Positions 10,280-18,780 are shown, numbered from the stretch's first letter. The stretch is 64,000 bases of DNA from Bacteroidota bacterium (GCA_017860295.1 JAFNAS010000018.1:1-64000); one strand, 5' to 3'. Program-made: numbers and translations. The notes: a model not told the origin generated them from the letters alone.

Positions 10280-11588
10280 CGATAACGACACGTTTTATCG
10301 GCAAAAATTCGACGATTACGAAGTAGAACTTCCGTCCGATGATTGGGATGTCTTCAGCCTCAAATTGGCAGAAGCGCAACCTAAACGTCGCCGTTTTGCG
10401 TTCTATTACATTGCCACTGCTGCATCCGTAATCGGCGTTATTTTCCTTGGATTTTCTCTGCTCAACAAACAAGATAAACCGACCAAACTTATTCTTGCCA
10501 AGCAAGAAATAAATCGACCGAAACTCCAGCAAAAAGCATTCTTAGCAAGCAATGTGAGCACAACTACTGTTACACCACAAAATAGGGTTGCTACTTCAAC
10601 TTCCAAAGCGCAAGCATCCAACCATACAAGCACTGCTCAAAACAGCCTATCGGTGAAAAATAGCGGCATAGAAACCGGCACAACAGCAACCGTTGCGGCA
10701 TCGAGCCATGCGAGTCAAGCATCAACTATTCCAACCTCTGTACCCCAAACAGAAATTGCGCAAAACAAAGTTGTTACCGACAATTTTGACACCACAGGTT
10801 ATATCACCCACCCGGTTCCTCAATATGCCGAATTGCCAGCTTTACCGACGGATAAACCTGAGAAAAACAAAAAGCAACCTTCTGGATCAAACAATCTGGT
10901 CACGTGGCTTGCTGGCACCTTTCAAGGGAATATGGGACTTACGTCCGGCTCTAGCGATAACCTTACAAGTGACGGATCAATCGGATCCCAACTCTTTTCG
11001 CGAGTCTCTCAGGCCGAGCTATTATCTGGATCATCGACACCTAATTTGATAACTTTTTCCGGAAAAAAGACATATTACGTGCCGTTATCTGTTGGAATCT
11101 CCGTTGGAATATCACTATGTAAGCGATGGGAACTCCAAAGCGGCATCATATATACCCGGCTTATTACTACCGGAGAACTCGGAGCTCAATATTCGGGAGG
11201 AAGTAAAGCGACCGGACGAATCGAGCAACATTATCTGGGCATCCCAGTATCATTGGCATACTCTTTTATTCAAAAGCCATCTTTCGCTATTTATCTGATC
11301 GGAGGTGGAAGAATAGAAAAAGGGCTTTCTCTTGTAGAGAAAATTTACACCTATAATACTCAAAATACACCCACAGAACAAGAACGCTACCACTACTCCA
11401 TTAAAGGCGTGCAACTATCATTAGATGCAGGCGTTGGCGCCAGCTATCGCCTGTATCGTTTCATCCACTGGTATGTTGAAACTGGTGGCGCATGGTACAT
11501 ACCCGGCAATCAACCCGAGAGTTCGCGCACAGAACATCCTCTGAATGTGTCATTTAAAACCGGCCTAAAGTTTTCTTTGTCGAAATAA
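10260..11588 (+). CDS. Inner-membrane anchored protein with C-terminal outer-membrane beta-barrel, ECF-sigma partner
   Basis: A 442-aa protein of unknown specific function. I chose the ATG at 10260, which overlaps the sigma gene by 20 nt. In order: a short cytoplasmic-type segment (1-42) with acidic DDWDVFSLKLAEA followed by PKRRR; one hydrophobic helix (about 46-67); a Ser/Thr/Ala/Gln-rich linker (about 70-200); and from about residue 270 a region of alternating polar and hydrophobic residues with glycines and aromatics, ending in the C-terminal ...LKFSLSK strand, typical of small outer-membrane beta-barrel domains. The order sigma factor, then membrane protein, is that of an anti-sigma factor. 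Similar sigma-linked proteins exist in Bacteroidales, usually annotated only as outer membrane beta-barrel proteins. If both ends insert, one chain spans both membranes. The anti-sigma role is inference. Confidence 0.65.
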   Translation: MDTHKYNDNDTFYRQKFDDYEVELPSDDWDVFSLKLAEAQPKRRRFAFYYIATAASVIGVIFLGFSLLNKQDKPTKLILAKQEINRPKLQQKAFLASNVSTTTVTPQNRVATSTSKAQASNHTSTAQNSLSVKNSGIETGTTATVAASSHASQASTIPTSVPQTEIAQNKVVTDNFDTTGYITHPVPQYAELPALPTDKPEKNKKQPSGSNNLVTWLAGTFQGNMGLTSGSSDNLTSDGSIGSQLFSRVSQAELLSGSSTPNLITFSGKKTYYVPLSVGISVGISLCKRWELQSGIIYTRLITTGELGAQYSGGSKATGRIEQHYLGIPVSLAYSFIQKPSFAIYLIGGGRIEKGLSLVEKIYTYNTQNTPTEQERYHYSIKGVQLSLDAGVGASYRLYRFIHWYVETGGAWYIPGNQPESSRTEHPLNVSFKTGLKFSLSK

Positions 11589-11604
11589 CAAATGCTTTAA
11601 AAGC

Positions 11605-11638
11605 AAAAAGTGGGACTTTTCACAAAGTCCCACTTTTT
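11605..11638 (+). terminator. Rho-independent terminator after the sigma/beta-barrel operon
   Basis: A 15-bp perfect stem (AAAAAGTGGGACTTT at 11605-11619 and its complement at 11624-11638) with a 4-nt loop TCAC; the T-rich right arm and flank serve as the U-tract. It starts 16 nt after the stop at 11588. Confidence 0.85.
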
Positions 11639-11922
11639 ATTGCTAATAGGTATTAGTCTTTTTAAGGCAAAAAAGATTGTGTAGTTTTAACGATGACAAA
11701 TTTCGTCCTTTTTAAAAGACCCACCAAATGTTTTCGTATGCTTTACAACATATTTTGATAGTTTTTTCCACTTTTTCAGGGATAATTTTAACATTTCAAA
11801 TTCATCTTACATGCGTTCATGATTGCCAATCTGCTGATAAATCAGTAAATTTGCCACGTATTGCCGCGAAAACATAGCACTTAGCTATACACATCCGACC
11901 ATTCAACATCAAACTATCAAAT
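11639..11922. other. Intergenic region before nfnA
   Basis: No gene is visible in these 284 nt. The region is AT-rich with scattered short T- and A-tracts and contains the nfn promoter near its right end. I see no RNA gene or strong structure in the first 180 nt. Confidence 0.5.
11823..11853 (+). promoter_or_regulatory. Promoter of nfnAB
   Basis: TTG at 11823-11825, a 20-nt spacer, then TAAATTTG at 11846-11853. This fits the Bacteroidota -33/-7 consensus in both elements and spacing. Transcription would begin near 11860, leaving about 60 nt of leader before the ATG at 11923. Confidence 0.65.
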
Positions 11923-12753
11923 ATGAACAAGATTCTTAAAAAGGAGCATTTTTCTCCCAATGTACTACATTTCGAAGTGGAAGCTCCTCAAATTGCCAAA
12001 ACACGCAAAGCCGGTCATTTTGTACTGGTTAAAGTAGGGGAAAAAGGCGAACGCATTCCATTAACCATTGCTTCGTCCGACCCTGTCAAAGGTAGCATAT
12101 CATTGGTTGTACAACGCGTAGGCGTTTCATCGGCCAAGTTATGTGCACTCAACGAGGGTGATTATATCACCGATCTGGTAGGTCCTCTGGGAAAAGCCAC
12201 TCACATTGAAAAATATGGAACTGTAGTATGTGCTGGCGGTGGCGTAGGTGTGGCACCTCTTTTACCAATCGTAGAGGCAATGAAAAAAGCCGAAAATCGC
12301 GTCATTACTGTGCTTGCCGCACGTTCCAAAGAATTGGTTATCCTGGAAGAGCAGATGCGTGCCAACTCCGACGAGGTAATCATAATGACCGATGATGGAA
12401 GTTATGGCAAACAAGGTTTGGTAACTGCCGGCATTGAAGAGGTATTATTGCGAGAGAAGGTAGATTTGTGTGTCACTGTTGGTCCGGCTGTAATGATGAA
12501 ATTTGTAGCATTACTGACAAAAAAATACGATATTCCGACAATGGCATCGCTCAATACTATCATGGTAGATGGCACCGGTATGTGTGGAGCATGCAGAATC
12601 ACAGTCGGAGGCAAAATCAAATTCGTATGCGTGGACGGTCCCGAATTCGATGCGCATGAAGTCGATTTTGACGAAATGCAAATGAGACTTAGCTCATACA
12701 AAGAATTAGAGATTAAAGCTATGCAACAGTATACCGAAACTACAGCCATTTGA
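11923..12753 (+). CDS. nfnA: NADH-dependent ferredoxin:NADP+ oxidoreductase, small subunit NfnA (SudB-like)
   Basis: FAD- and [2Fe-2S]-containing small subunit of the electron-bifurcating transhydrogenase Nfn, which couples reduced ferredoxin and NADH oxidation to NADPH formation. The 276-aa protein has an N-terminal FAD-binding barrel with RIPLTIAS near residue 45, the nucleotide-binding CAGGGVGVAPLLP near residue 105, and a C-terminal cluster motif DGTGMCGACR followed by FVCVDGPEFDAHEVDFDE. In the Thermotoga enzyme the [2Fe-2S] cluster is held by an Asp and three Cys, and the same set is present here. It precedes the large subunit by 44 nt. Older annotations call it sulfide dehydrogenase SudB or ferredoxin-NADP reductase alpha. 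Confidence 0.88.
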   Translation: MNKILKKEHFSPNVLHFEVEAPQIAKTRKAGHFVLVKVGEKGERIPLTIASSDPVKGSISLVVQRVGVSSAKLCALNEGDYITDLVGPLGKATHIEKYGTVVCAGGGVGVAPLLPIVEAMKKAENRVITVLAARSKELVILEEQMRANSDEVIIMTDDGSYGKQGLVTAGIEEVLLREKVDLCVTVGPAVMMKFVALLTKKYDIPTMASLNTIMVDGTGMCGACRITVGGKIKFVCVDGPEFDAHEVDFDEMQMRLSSYKELEIKAMQQYTETTAI

Positions 12754-12797
12754 TTCTTGCTTTTATTTACTTTCTTATTTATTCAATTTTCATTCCC

Positions 12798-14261
12798 ATG
12801 AACCCAGATACAAACACTAAACGAAACGAACCGTGGCGTGAAGAGCTACGGAAAGCTACCAAAAATAAAGAGAGAACTGATATACCCCGTGTTCATATGC
12901 GGGAACTCCCTGCCGATTATCGAAACAAAAACAACGAAGAAGTAAATAGCGGACTCACTAAAGAAGACGCACTAAAAGAAGCCAAACGTTGTCTCGATTG
13001 TCCCTCTCCGTCATGTACCAATGGCTGTCCGGTAGGAATTGACATTCCTCAGTTTGTAAAAAACATCGAACGTGGAGAAATTCTTGAAGCGGCAAAGATT
13101 GTAAAACAAACAAGCGCTTTACCGGCCGTATGCAGCCGTGTATGCCCTCAGGAAAAGCAATGTGAAGCCGAGTGTATCTACGCGCAAAAAATGGGAAAAG
13201 AAGCCGTCGCAATCGGCTATCTCGAACGTTTTGCCGCCGACTATGAACGCGACAGCGGACAAATGGCTGTTCCCGAATGTGCTCCCTCCAATGGAATCAA
13301 GGTTGCCGTAGTCGGATCCGGCCCTGCCGGATTATCGTTTGCCAGTGACATGGCCAAAAGAGGCTACAAGGTTACCGTCTTTGAAGCCTTGCACGAAATC
13401 GGTGGCGTATTGAAATATGGAATTCCCGAGTTCCGCCTACCCAATTCTATTGTTGATGTGGAAATTGAGATTTTAAAGAAATTGGGTGTTGAAATCATCA
13501 CCAATTGTATTGTCGGCAAAACTATAACCTTTGAAGAATTACAAGCGCAGGAATACAAAGCACTCTTTGTAGGTAGCGGCGCAGGATTACCCCGTTTTAT
13601 GCATATTCCAGGCGAAAATCTGGTCGGAGTAATGTCATCCAACGAATACCTTACTCGCATCAATTTGATGGGCGCTTCTCGCGATGGAGACACGCCTGTT
13701 CTGTCGGGTAAAAACGTTGCTATAATCGGCGGCGGAAACACAGCCATGGATGCCGTACGGACAGCGAAACGGCTGGGAGCCGAGCGTGCCATGATCGTTT
13801 ACCGTCGGTCGGAAGCCGAGATGCCTGCCCGCGTCGAAGAAATTAAACATGCCAAAGAAGAGGGTGTCGAATTTATGCCGCTGCACAATCCCATCGAATA
13901 TATTGCAGACGAAAAAGGTCGGGTAAAACAGATGCGCCTTCAAAAAATGACGCTTGGCGAACCGGACGCTTCGGGACGTCGCAGTCCGGTTGAAATACCC
14001 GGAGCCATCGACACCATTGATGTAGACACCGTAATTGTCAGTATCGGAGTCTCTCCGAATCCGTTGGTACCAAGTTCTATCCGAAATCTCGATGTATCGA
14101 AATGGGGTACGATTACCGTAAATGACGGAATGCAATCTTCCATACCAGCCATCTTTGCCGGAGGTGATATAGTGCGAGGTGGAGCCACTGTAATTCTTGC
14201 CATGGGCGACGGCAGAAGAGCCGCTGCCGCAATGGACGAATACCTGCAAAAATTGTGTTGA
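12798..14261 (+). CDS. nfnB: NfnB / homotetrameric glutamate synthase (NADPH) type flavoprotein
   Basis: Large Nfn subunit, related to the NADPH-glutamate synthase small subunit and often annotated gltA. The 487-aa protein starts at the ATG at 12798; the frame is open from 12750 but the extra N-terminus is hydrophobic and not family-like. Cys-rich motifs CLDCPSPSCTNGC (near residue 70) and CSRVCPQEKQCEAEC (near 115) bind two [4Fe-4S] clusters. Two dinucleotide folds follow: VVGSGPAGLSFASDMAKRG for FAD and IIGGGNTAMDAVRTAKRLG for NADP(H). Near the C-terminus, FAGGDIVRGGATVILAMGDG closes the FAD site. Because it sits directly behind NfnA, a bifurcating transhydrogenase is more likely than a stand-alone glutamate synthase; no GltB-type large subunit is adjacent. 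Confidence 0.88.
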   Translation: MNPDTNTKRNEPWREELRKATKNKERTDIPRVHMRELPADYRNKNNEEVNSGLTKEDALKEAKRCLDCPSPSCTNGCPVGIDIPQFVKNIERGEILEAAKIVKQTSALPAVCSRVCPQEKQCEAECIYAQKMGKEAVAIGYLERFAADYERDSGQMAVPECAPSNGIKVAVVGSGPAGLSFASDMAKRGYKVTVFEALHEIGGVLKYGIPEFRLPNSIVDVEIEILKKLGVEIITNCIVGKTITFEELQAQEYKALFVGSGAGLPRFMHIPGENLVGVMSSNEYLTRINLMGASRDGDTPVLSGKNVAIIGGGNTAMDAVRTAKRLGAERAMIVYRRSEAEMPARVEEIKHAKEEGVEFMPLHNPIEYIADEKGRVKQMRLQKMTLGEPDASGRRSPVEIPGAIDTIDVDTVIVSIGVSPNPLVPSSIRNLDVSKWGTITVNDGMQSSIPAIFAGGDIVRGGATVILAMGDGRRAAAAMDEYLQKLC

Positions 14262-14305
14262 TAAATTTATTTGAATTTTTGCATCCGATTCTACAAATTA
14301 GAATG

Positions 14306-14313
14306 TATTTTTG
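14306..14313 (+). promoter_or_regulatory. -7 element before trxA
   Basis: TATTTTTG matches TAnnTTTG, 91 nt before the trxA ATG. A TTTTTG ending at 14281 could be the -33 element, though its 24-nt spacing is longer than usual. Confidence 0.45.
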
Positions 14314-14404
14314 TCAATGCAAAGTGAGAAGCCTAGATGAATAGTTAAACTTCTGACAACGAAACATTCCAATATAGATTCAACTTAAAAAATAAACAAT
14401 AGTT

Positions 14405-14719
14405 ATGGCGCACGAGATTACAGACAGCAACTTTGACGAACTTGTCAAGTCGAACAAAGTAGTAATAGTAGATTTTTGGGCAGAATGGTGTGGTCCTTGC
14501 CGCATGGTAGCTCCTATTCTGGAGGAACTGGAGAAACATTTCAAGGATCAGGTTTTTATTGGGAAACTCAATGTTGATGATAATCCGGAGAGTCCGGAAA
14601 AATATTTGATTCGGAATATCCCTACGATTCTTTTGTTTAAAGACGGAGAGTTGGCGGATAAAGTTGTGGGTGCACTACCGAAACAAGCCCTTCAGACCAA
14701 AATTGAAGCTTTGATATAA
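14405..14719 (+). CDS. trxA: Thioredoxin
   Basis: Cytoplasmic disulfide reductase of 104 aa, the standard length. The redox motif WCGPC is at residues 28-32 after VIVDFWAE, and the cis-Pro lies in RNIPTILLFKDGE. There is no signal peptide. It has its own promoter-like element and its own terminator, so it is likely a single-gene unit. Reduced thioredoxin would serve ribonucleotide reductase, methionine sulfoxide reductase and peroxiredoxins; no thioredoxin reductase is in the window. Confidence 0.96.
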   Translation: MAHEITDSNFDELVKSNKVVIVDFWAEWCGPCRMVAPILEELEKHFKDQVFIGKLNVDDNPESPEKYLIRNIPTILLFKDGELADKVVGALPKQALQTKIEALI

Positions 14720-14742
14720 GCACTCGTAGGCTCGAAAAACAG

Positions 14743-14778
14743 AAGAGCGTATCGGATTTTAGAATCCTGTACGCTCTT
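14743..14778 (+). terminator. Terminator after trxA
   Basis: AAGAGCGTA..GGATT (14743-14758) pairs with AATCC..TACGCTCTT (14763-14778), with one internal mismatch pair and a 4-nt loop. A T-rich stretch follows at 14777-14785. Confidence 0.75.
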
Positions 14779-14792
14779 TGCTTTTCACTGCA

Positions 14793-14822
14793 TAAAAAAA
14801 ACGCCTGAGATAATCAGACGTT
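14793..14822 (-). terminator. Terminator of the minus-strand polyprenyl synthase/unknown operon
   Basis: On the minus strand AACGTCTGA (14822-14814) pairs with TCAGGCGTT (14808-14800), with one G:U pair and a 5-nt loop, followed by a run of T (14800-14794). It lies 8 nt past the stop of the gene at 14830 and sits back to back with the trxA terminator. Confidence 0.75.
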
Positions 14823-14829
14823 CTATATT

Positions 14830-15969
14830 TTACTGAAAGAAGAGTGAAAGCAATTCATCTTGCTTGGCATTGCGTTTCTTCCTTTTCTTTGGCATGACGC
14901 CATTCAGTTTCAATTCCGGCTCTTCTTGCGAAACTTCAAGTTTTACATCTAAATCATCAAACAAAGTCACCTCCGCAACATCCGACTGTAACGCAGGAGA
15001 CATGTCTTCGGCAACCTGTTCCGGTTCCACAATAGTCTCTAGCACAATTTCCACAGGAATATCCACATCATTAATTACAGTTATTTCAGACTCAACAACA
15101 GGAGCTTCCACTTCTTCCACAACCTCTTCCGCTGCTATTTTATCGACAATTACAATCGGCTCCGTTGTCATCTGCTCTTGAACAGCTTCTGCTACCAATG
15201 GTTGTTCGGCAACAACAGCTTCTATCGTCGAAACTTCTTCCACAACTTCTAAAGGTTTGGGCAAGTCATCAGCTGGAGTAAGTTCTGCTTCACCTCTGCG
15301 ATAATAATAAATCACACCAAATTGCTTACAACTTTCCATTCGTTTGTACGGAGGCAATTCATTGAAAAAACCCTCAATTTGATTCCAAATAGCAAGAATA
15401 AGATCGTCGATCGGTTGGCGGAGATTATTCACTTTATCACCATATCGAGCTGTATTCTGCTGAAGAAAGAGTTGATTATCCCTATATTCTTTGAAAATAT
15501 CGTAATGCACTTTTACCTTTGCAATGGCCGGATTGTAAAGAGGCACTCCTCCGGCTTTCATACGCAAAGCTTCACCTTCAATAATATTTTGCCCCCATTC
15601 AATCAATGATTCCGCACTCACCATATCCGGCACCGAAAAATCTTCCGGATCAAGATGATAAAGCTTTTTATATTCTTTTTTTATCTCACTGCGCTGTACT
15701 GCAAGATTGAGTACCTGTATAAAATGAGAAATATAAAGACGGGCATTGCGAAAGATCTGTTGGAAATCCTTATTCGAATTAACCTGATTATCATAGGTTT
15801 GCTTATACAAGCCTATTGCCTGCTCAAACTTTTGCAGCAACACTTTTGCTTCGTGCTGAGTCTGATACGAGATCACAAGCTGCAAATGCTGCCGATCAGA
15901 CTCTTCAAGCGCTGTACTCAAAGCTCGTACCCTTGCTTGGTCGGTATTAGGCAATCTTCTGTATGGCAT
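14830..15969 (-). CDS. Conserved Bacteroidota protein of unknown function, acidic C-terminal half
   Basis: A 379-aa cytoplasmic-looking protein with no signal peptide or membrane helix. It starts MPYRRLPNTDQARVRAL at the ATG at 15969, preferred over a TTG two codons upstream. Residues 1-230 look all-helical, with conserved-looking segments NLAVQRSEIKKEYKKLY, PLYNPAIAKVKVHYDIF and QFGVIYYYRRGE. Residues 240-360 are rich in Glu, Val, Ala and Ile, probably disordered. It ends with a basic patch (PKKRKKRNAKQ) and LLSLFFQ. I recognise the N-terminal half as a conserved Bacteroidota hypothetical but know no function. It lies 35 nt behind the polyprenyl synthase and shares its terminator, so the two are probably one operon. 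Confidence 0.75.
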   Translation of the reverse strand: MPYRRLPNTDQARVRALSTALEESDRQHLQLVISYQTQHEAKVLLQKFEQAIGLYKQTYDNQVNSNKDFQQIFRNARLYISHFIQVLNLAVQRSEIKKEYKKLYHLDPEDFSVPDMVSAESLIEWGQNIIEGEALRMKAGGVPLYNPAIAKVKVHYDIFKEYRDNQLFLQQNTARYGDKVNNLRQPIDDLILAIWNQIEGFFNELPPYKRMESCKQFGVIYYYRRGEAELTPADDLPKPLEVVEEVSTIEAVVAEQPLVAEAVQEQMTTEPIVIVDKIAAEEVVEEVEAPVVESEITVINDVDIPVEIVLETIVEPEQVAEDMSPALQSDVAEVTLFDDLDVKLEVSQEEPELKLNGVMPKKRKKRNAKQDELLSLFFQ

Positions 15970-16004
15970 AGTCAAAAAAGATAATTGTTCAAACTACGAA
16001 ATTT

Positions 16005-16979
16005 CTACGACTCTCTATTTATCAAACAATTAGCGTAATTTCGCAAAACTGTTTTTCTTTGATCCGGACAATTCAAATCTCGAAGAGCAACCAATGCTTT
16101 TTGATAAAAACAATCCGTTTCAGTCTGGCAAACACGTCTAATATTCAATCGATTATATATATTTGTAACAGCATTGATCTTTTCCTGAGGATTCGGATGT
16201 ACAATCGTCATCCATTTTTCCAATTCGGTTTTCGTCTGGGTATCTGCAATATTCAATGCTGAAATCAGGAGAAACGTCTTTTTGTTGCACATGATATCAC
16301 CTCCAATATTCTTTCCAAATTTATTGATATCACCATATACATCAAGGAAATCGTCCTGCAATTGAAAAGACAGACCCAAGTTGATTCCGAAATCATATAA
16401 CAATGAAGCATCTCTGACATCGGCACCTCCAATAATAGCCCCTATTTTCAGGCTACAAGCCAACAAAACAGCCGTCTTCAGACGAATCATTTCAATATAT
16501 TCAGGCAAAGTAACTTTCTCCCTCAACTCGAAATCCATATCATATTGCTGTCCTTCGCATACCTCAAGCGCTGTTTGTGAGAATAAATTCAAAACAGCTT
16601 TCAACTTATCCTGCGAAACCTGAGACACATGCCTGTAAGCATCAATTTGCATTGCATCGCCCGAAAGAATGGCCACATTATCGCACCATTTTTTATGGAC
16701 AGTCGAGTGACCCCGCCGCATATTGGCTTTATCCATTATGTCGTCATGCAACAAGGTGAAATTATGAAAAATTTCCAGTCCAATAGCAGGTTCCACTGCA
16801 GGTTCTATATCGTCTGCAAAGAGATTACATGCCAAAAGTGCAAAGACAGGCCGGATCCTTTTTCCTCCAAGACGCAATACATACCGAATCGGCTCGTAAA
16901 GTCTTTCGGGAGAAGCGGGATAGCAAAGATCACTAATTCGCTTGTTAATAATATCTTGCGCTTCGTTAACTTGTAGCAT
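16005..16979 (-). CDS. Polyprenyl (isoprenyl) diphosphate synthase
   Basis: Trans-prenyltransferase that extends allylic diphosphates with IPP. The 324-aa all-helical protein has both aspartate-rich motifs: DDIMD at residues 79-83 and DDFLD at 209-213, plus GGKRIRP at 38-44. The fifth residue before the first motif is Phe (HNFTLLHDD), a position where a bulky residue in this family tends to limit product length, so a farnesyl or geranylgeranyl product is more likely than octaprenyl; this is inference. Product isoprenoids would feed undecaprenyl phosphate, menaquinone and tRNA modification. It is first in a two-gene minus-strand operon and divergent from comM/yifB. Confidence 0.9.
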   Translation of the reverse strand: MLQVNEAQDIINKRISDLCYPASPERLYEPIRYVLRLGGKRIRPVFALLACNLFADDIEPAVEPAIGLEIFHNFTLLHDDIMDKANMRRGHSTVHKKWCDNVAILSGDAMQIDAYRHVSQVSQDKLKAVLNLFSQTALEVCEGQQYDMDFELREKVTLPEYIEMIRLKTAVLLACSLKIGAIIGGADVRDASLLYDFGINLGLSFQLQDDFLDVYGDINKFGKNIGGDIMCNKKTFLLISALNIADTQTKTELEKWMTIVHPNPQEKINAVTNIYNRLNIRRVCQTETDCFYQKALVALRDLNCPDQRKTVLRNYANCLINRES

Positions 16980-17136
16980 TCAGAAAAAACAAATTGATTA
17001 GGCGAATGTACAAGAAAAAAATGAAAAATCTCCCAAAAAAGCAAGAAAAAATAATATATTATTTAGTATGTTTTTAAAAACGGAAAAGTTTTTGCCTTAT
17101 CCTATAAAAATAATTTTCTTTTTTGTGAACAAATCG

Positions 17137-17144
17137 TATATTTG
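17137..17144 (+). promoter_or_regulatory. -7 element before the comM/yifB gene
   Basis: TATATTTG matches TAnnTTTG and lies 31 nt before the ATG at 17176, in the divergent intergenic region. No clear -33 TTG at the usual spacing. Confidence 0.5.
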
Positions 17145-17175
17145 TTCCCATTAACCTTTACCAAAATGCGACAGG

Positions 17176-18714
17176 ATGTTAGTAAAAACCTTTGGCGCCG
17201 CAGTACATGGCATTAATGCAACAATCGTAACCATTGAGGTCAATGTATCCAGGGGCATACGATTTTTCTTGGTCGGATTACCTGATAATGCGGTCAAAGA
17301 GAGCCAACAACGGATCATTTCCGCTCTACAGGTAAATCAGATCGAATTTCCGCGTTACCAGATCGTCATCAACATGGCACCCGCCGATATTCGTAAGGAA
17401 GGCTCTGCATACGACCTTCCTTTAGCCATTGGCATATTGGCGGCAGCAAAAACTATTCAGAGCGATGAGTTGGAAAAATATCTCATCATGGGCGAATTGT
17501 CGCTTGACGGAACGGTACAACCGGTAAAAGGGATACTCCCCATTGCCATCAAGGCGCGTGAAGAAGGATTCAAAGGAATGATTGTCCCGAAACAAAATGC
17601 ACGTGAAGCTGCCGTTGTCAATAATCTTGACGTGTATGGTGCAGAAAGCATTACCGAAGTGATCGATTTCTTCAACGGGAACAAACACCTTGAACTAGTA
17701 ACCGTAGATACACGCAAAGATTTTTTCGAAAATATCGGACACTTCGATGCCGATTTTTCTGATGTAAAGGGACAAGAGAGTGTAAAACGAGCCATCGAAG
17801 TTGCTGCTGCCGGTGGACACAATCTGATTATGGTCGGACCTCCGGGTGCAGGCAAGTCAATGATGGCCAAACGGATTCCGTCCATACTGCCCCCGCTCAC
17901 CCTTCACGAAGCGCTTGAAACGACAAAGATTCATTCCGTTGCCGGTAAAATGAACGGCAACACCTCTCTACTGACACAACGTCCATTTCGCAATCCTCAC
18001 CATACCATCTCGGATGTTGCCCTTGTGGGTGGCGGGACATTTCCGCAACCGGGAGAGATATCATTAGCCCATAACGGCGTTCTTTTTCTCGACGAGTTAC
18101 CAGAATTCAAACGTACGGTGCTGGAAGTGATGCGGCAACCGCTCGAAGATCGCAAGATATGCATTTCCCGAGCTAGATTTGCCATTGAATATCCGGCTAG
18201 CTTCATGCTGGTTGCTTCCATGAATCCCTGCCCATGCGGCTACCATAATCACCCTGAACGGGAATGCGTCTGTTCTCCGGGCATGGTACAAAAATATCTC
18301 GGACGCATTTCGGGTCCCTTACTCGACCGGATCGACATTCACATTGAAATTGTCCCGGTACCATTCGACAAACTGGCCGAAGAAACAACTCCCGAATCAA
18401 GCGAAGCCATCCGGGAGAGAGTAATAAAAGCACGATTAATTCAGGAAGAGCGATTCAAAGAGAGCACAGGCGTCTATTGCAATGCACAAATGAATTCGAA
18501 ACAACTACGCACCTATGCCTCCCCCGATGCAGCCGGATCGGCACTATTGAAGAATGCTATGCAGCGACTCAACCTCTCGGCACGAGCTTACGACCGCATC
18601 CTTAAAGTATCGCGCACCATTGCCGACCTTAGTGCCTGTGATGTAGTAGAAGTTCAGCATATTGCCGAAGCCATCAACTACCGCAATCTCGACAGAGACG
18701 GCTGGGGTGGATAA
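17176..18714 (+). CDS. comM: YifB/ComM family Mg-chelatase-like AAA+ ATPase
   Basis: A 512-aa AAA+ protein. The N-terminal ChlI-like domain (about 1-170) contains NMAPADIRKEGSAYDLPLAIG. The ATPase core has Walker A GPPGAGKSMMAKRIPS near residue 220 and Walker B VLFLDELPEF near 300, followed by SMNPCPCGYHNHP and Cys-containing CVCSP, which look zinc-binding. A C-terminal Mg_chelatase_C domain ends the protein. Family member ComM is a hexameric helicase that drives branch migration during natural transformation. In organisms not known to be competent the role is uncertain, so the gene symbol is provisional. Confidence 0.9.
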   Translation: MLVKTFGAAVHGINATIVTIEVNVSRGIRFFLVGLPDNAVKESQQRIISALQVNQIEFPRYQIVINMAPADIRKEGSAYDLPLAIGILAAAKTIQSDELEKYLIMGELSLDGTVQPVKGILPIAIKAREEGFKGMIVPKQNAREAAVVNNLDVYGAESITEVIDFFNGNKHLELVTVDTRKDFFENIGHFDADFSDVKGQESVKRAIEVAAAGGHNLIMVGPPGAGKSMMAKRIPSILPPLTLHEALETTKIHSVAGKMNGNTSLLTQRPFRNPHHTISDVALVGGGTFPQPGEISLAHNGVLFLDELPEFKRTVLEVMRQPLEDRKICISRARFAIEYPASFMLVASMNPCPCGYHNHPERECVCSPGMVQKYLGRISGPLLDRIDIHIEIVPVPFDKLAEETTPESSEAIRERVIKARLIQEERFKESTGVYCNAQMNSKQLRTYASPDAAGSALLKNAMQRLNLSARAYDRILKVSRTIADLSACDVVEVQHIAEAINYRNLDRDGWGG

Positions 18715-18720
18715 ATAACA

Positions 18721-18751
18721 AAGAGGATAAGCACAAACAACTTATCCTCTT
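18721..18751 (+). terminator. Terminator after comM/yifB
   Basis: AAGAGGATAAG (18721-18731) pairs perfectly with CTTATCCTCTT (18741-18751) around a 9-nt loop, followed by a T-rich tail. It lies between the convergent stops at 18714 and 18781 and could act in both directions. Confidence 0.75.
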
Positions 18752-18780
18752 TACTCTTTTATTAGGATTGAATATTCTTT

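Noticed and set aside
13635-14249. Open minus-strand frame of about 200 codons
   Set aside because: A shadow of nfnB; the plus-strand protein has complete cofactor motifs.
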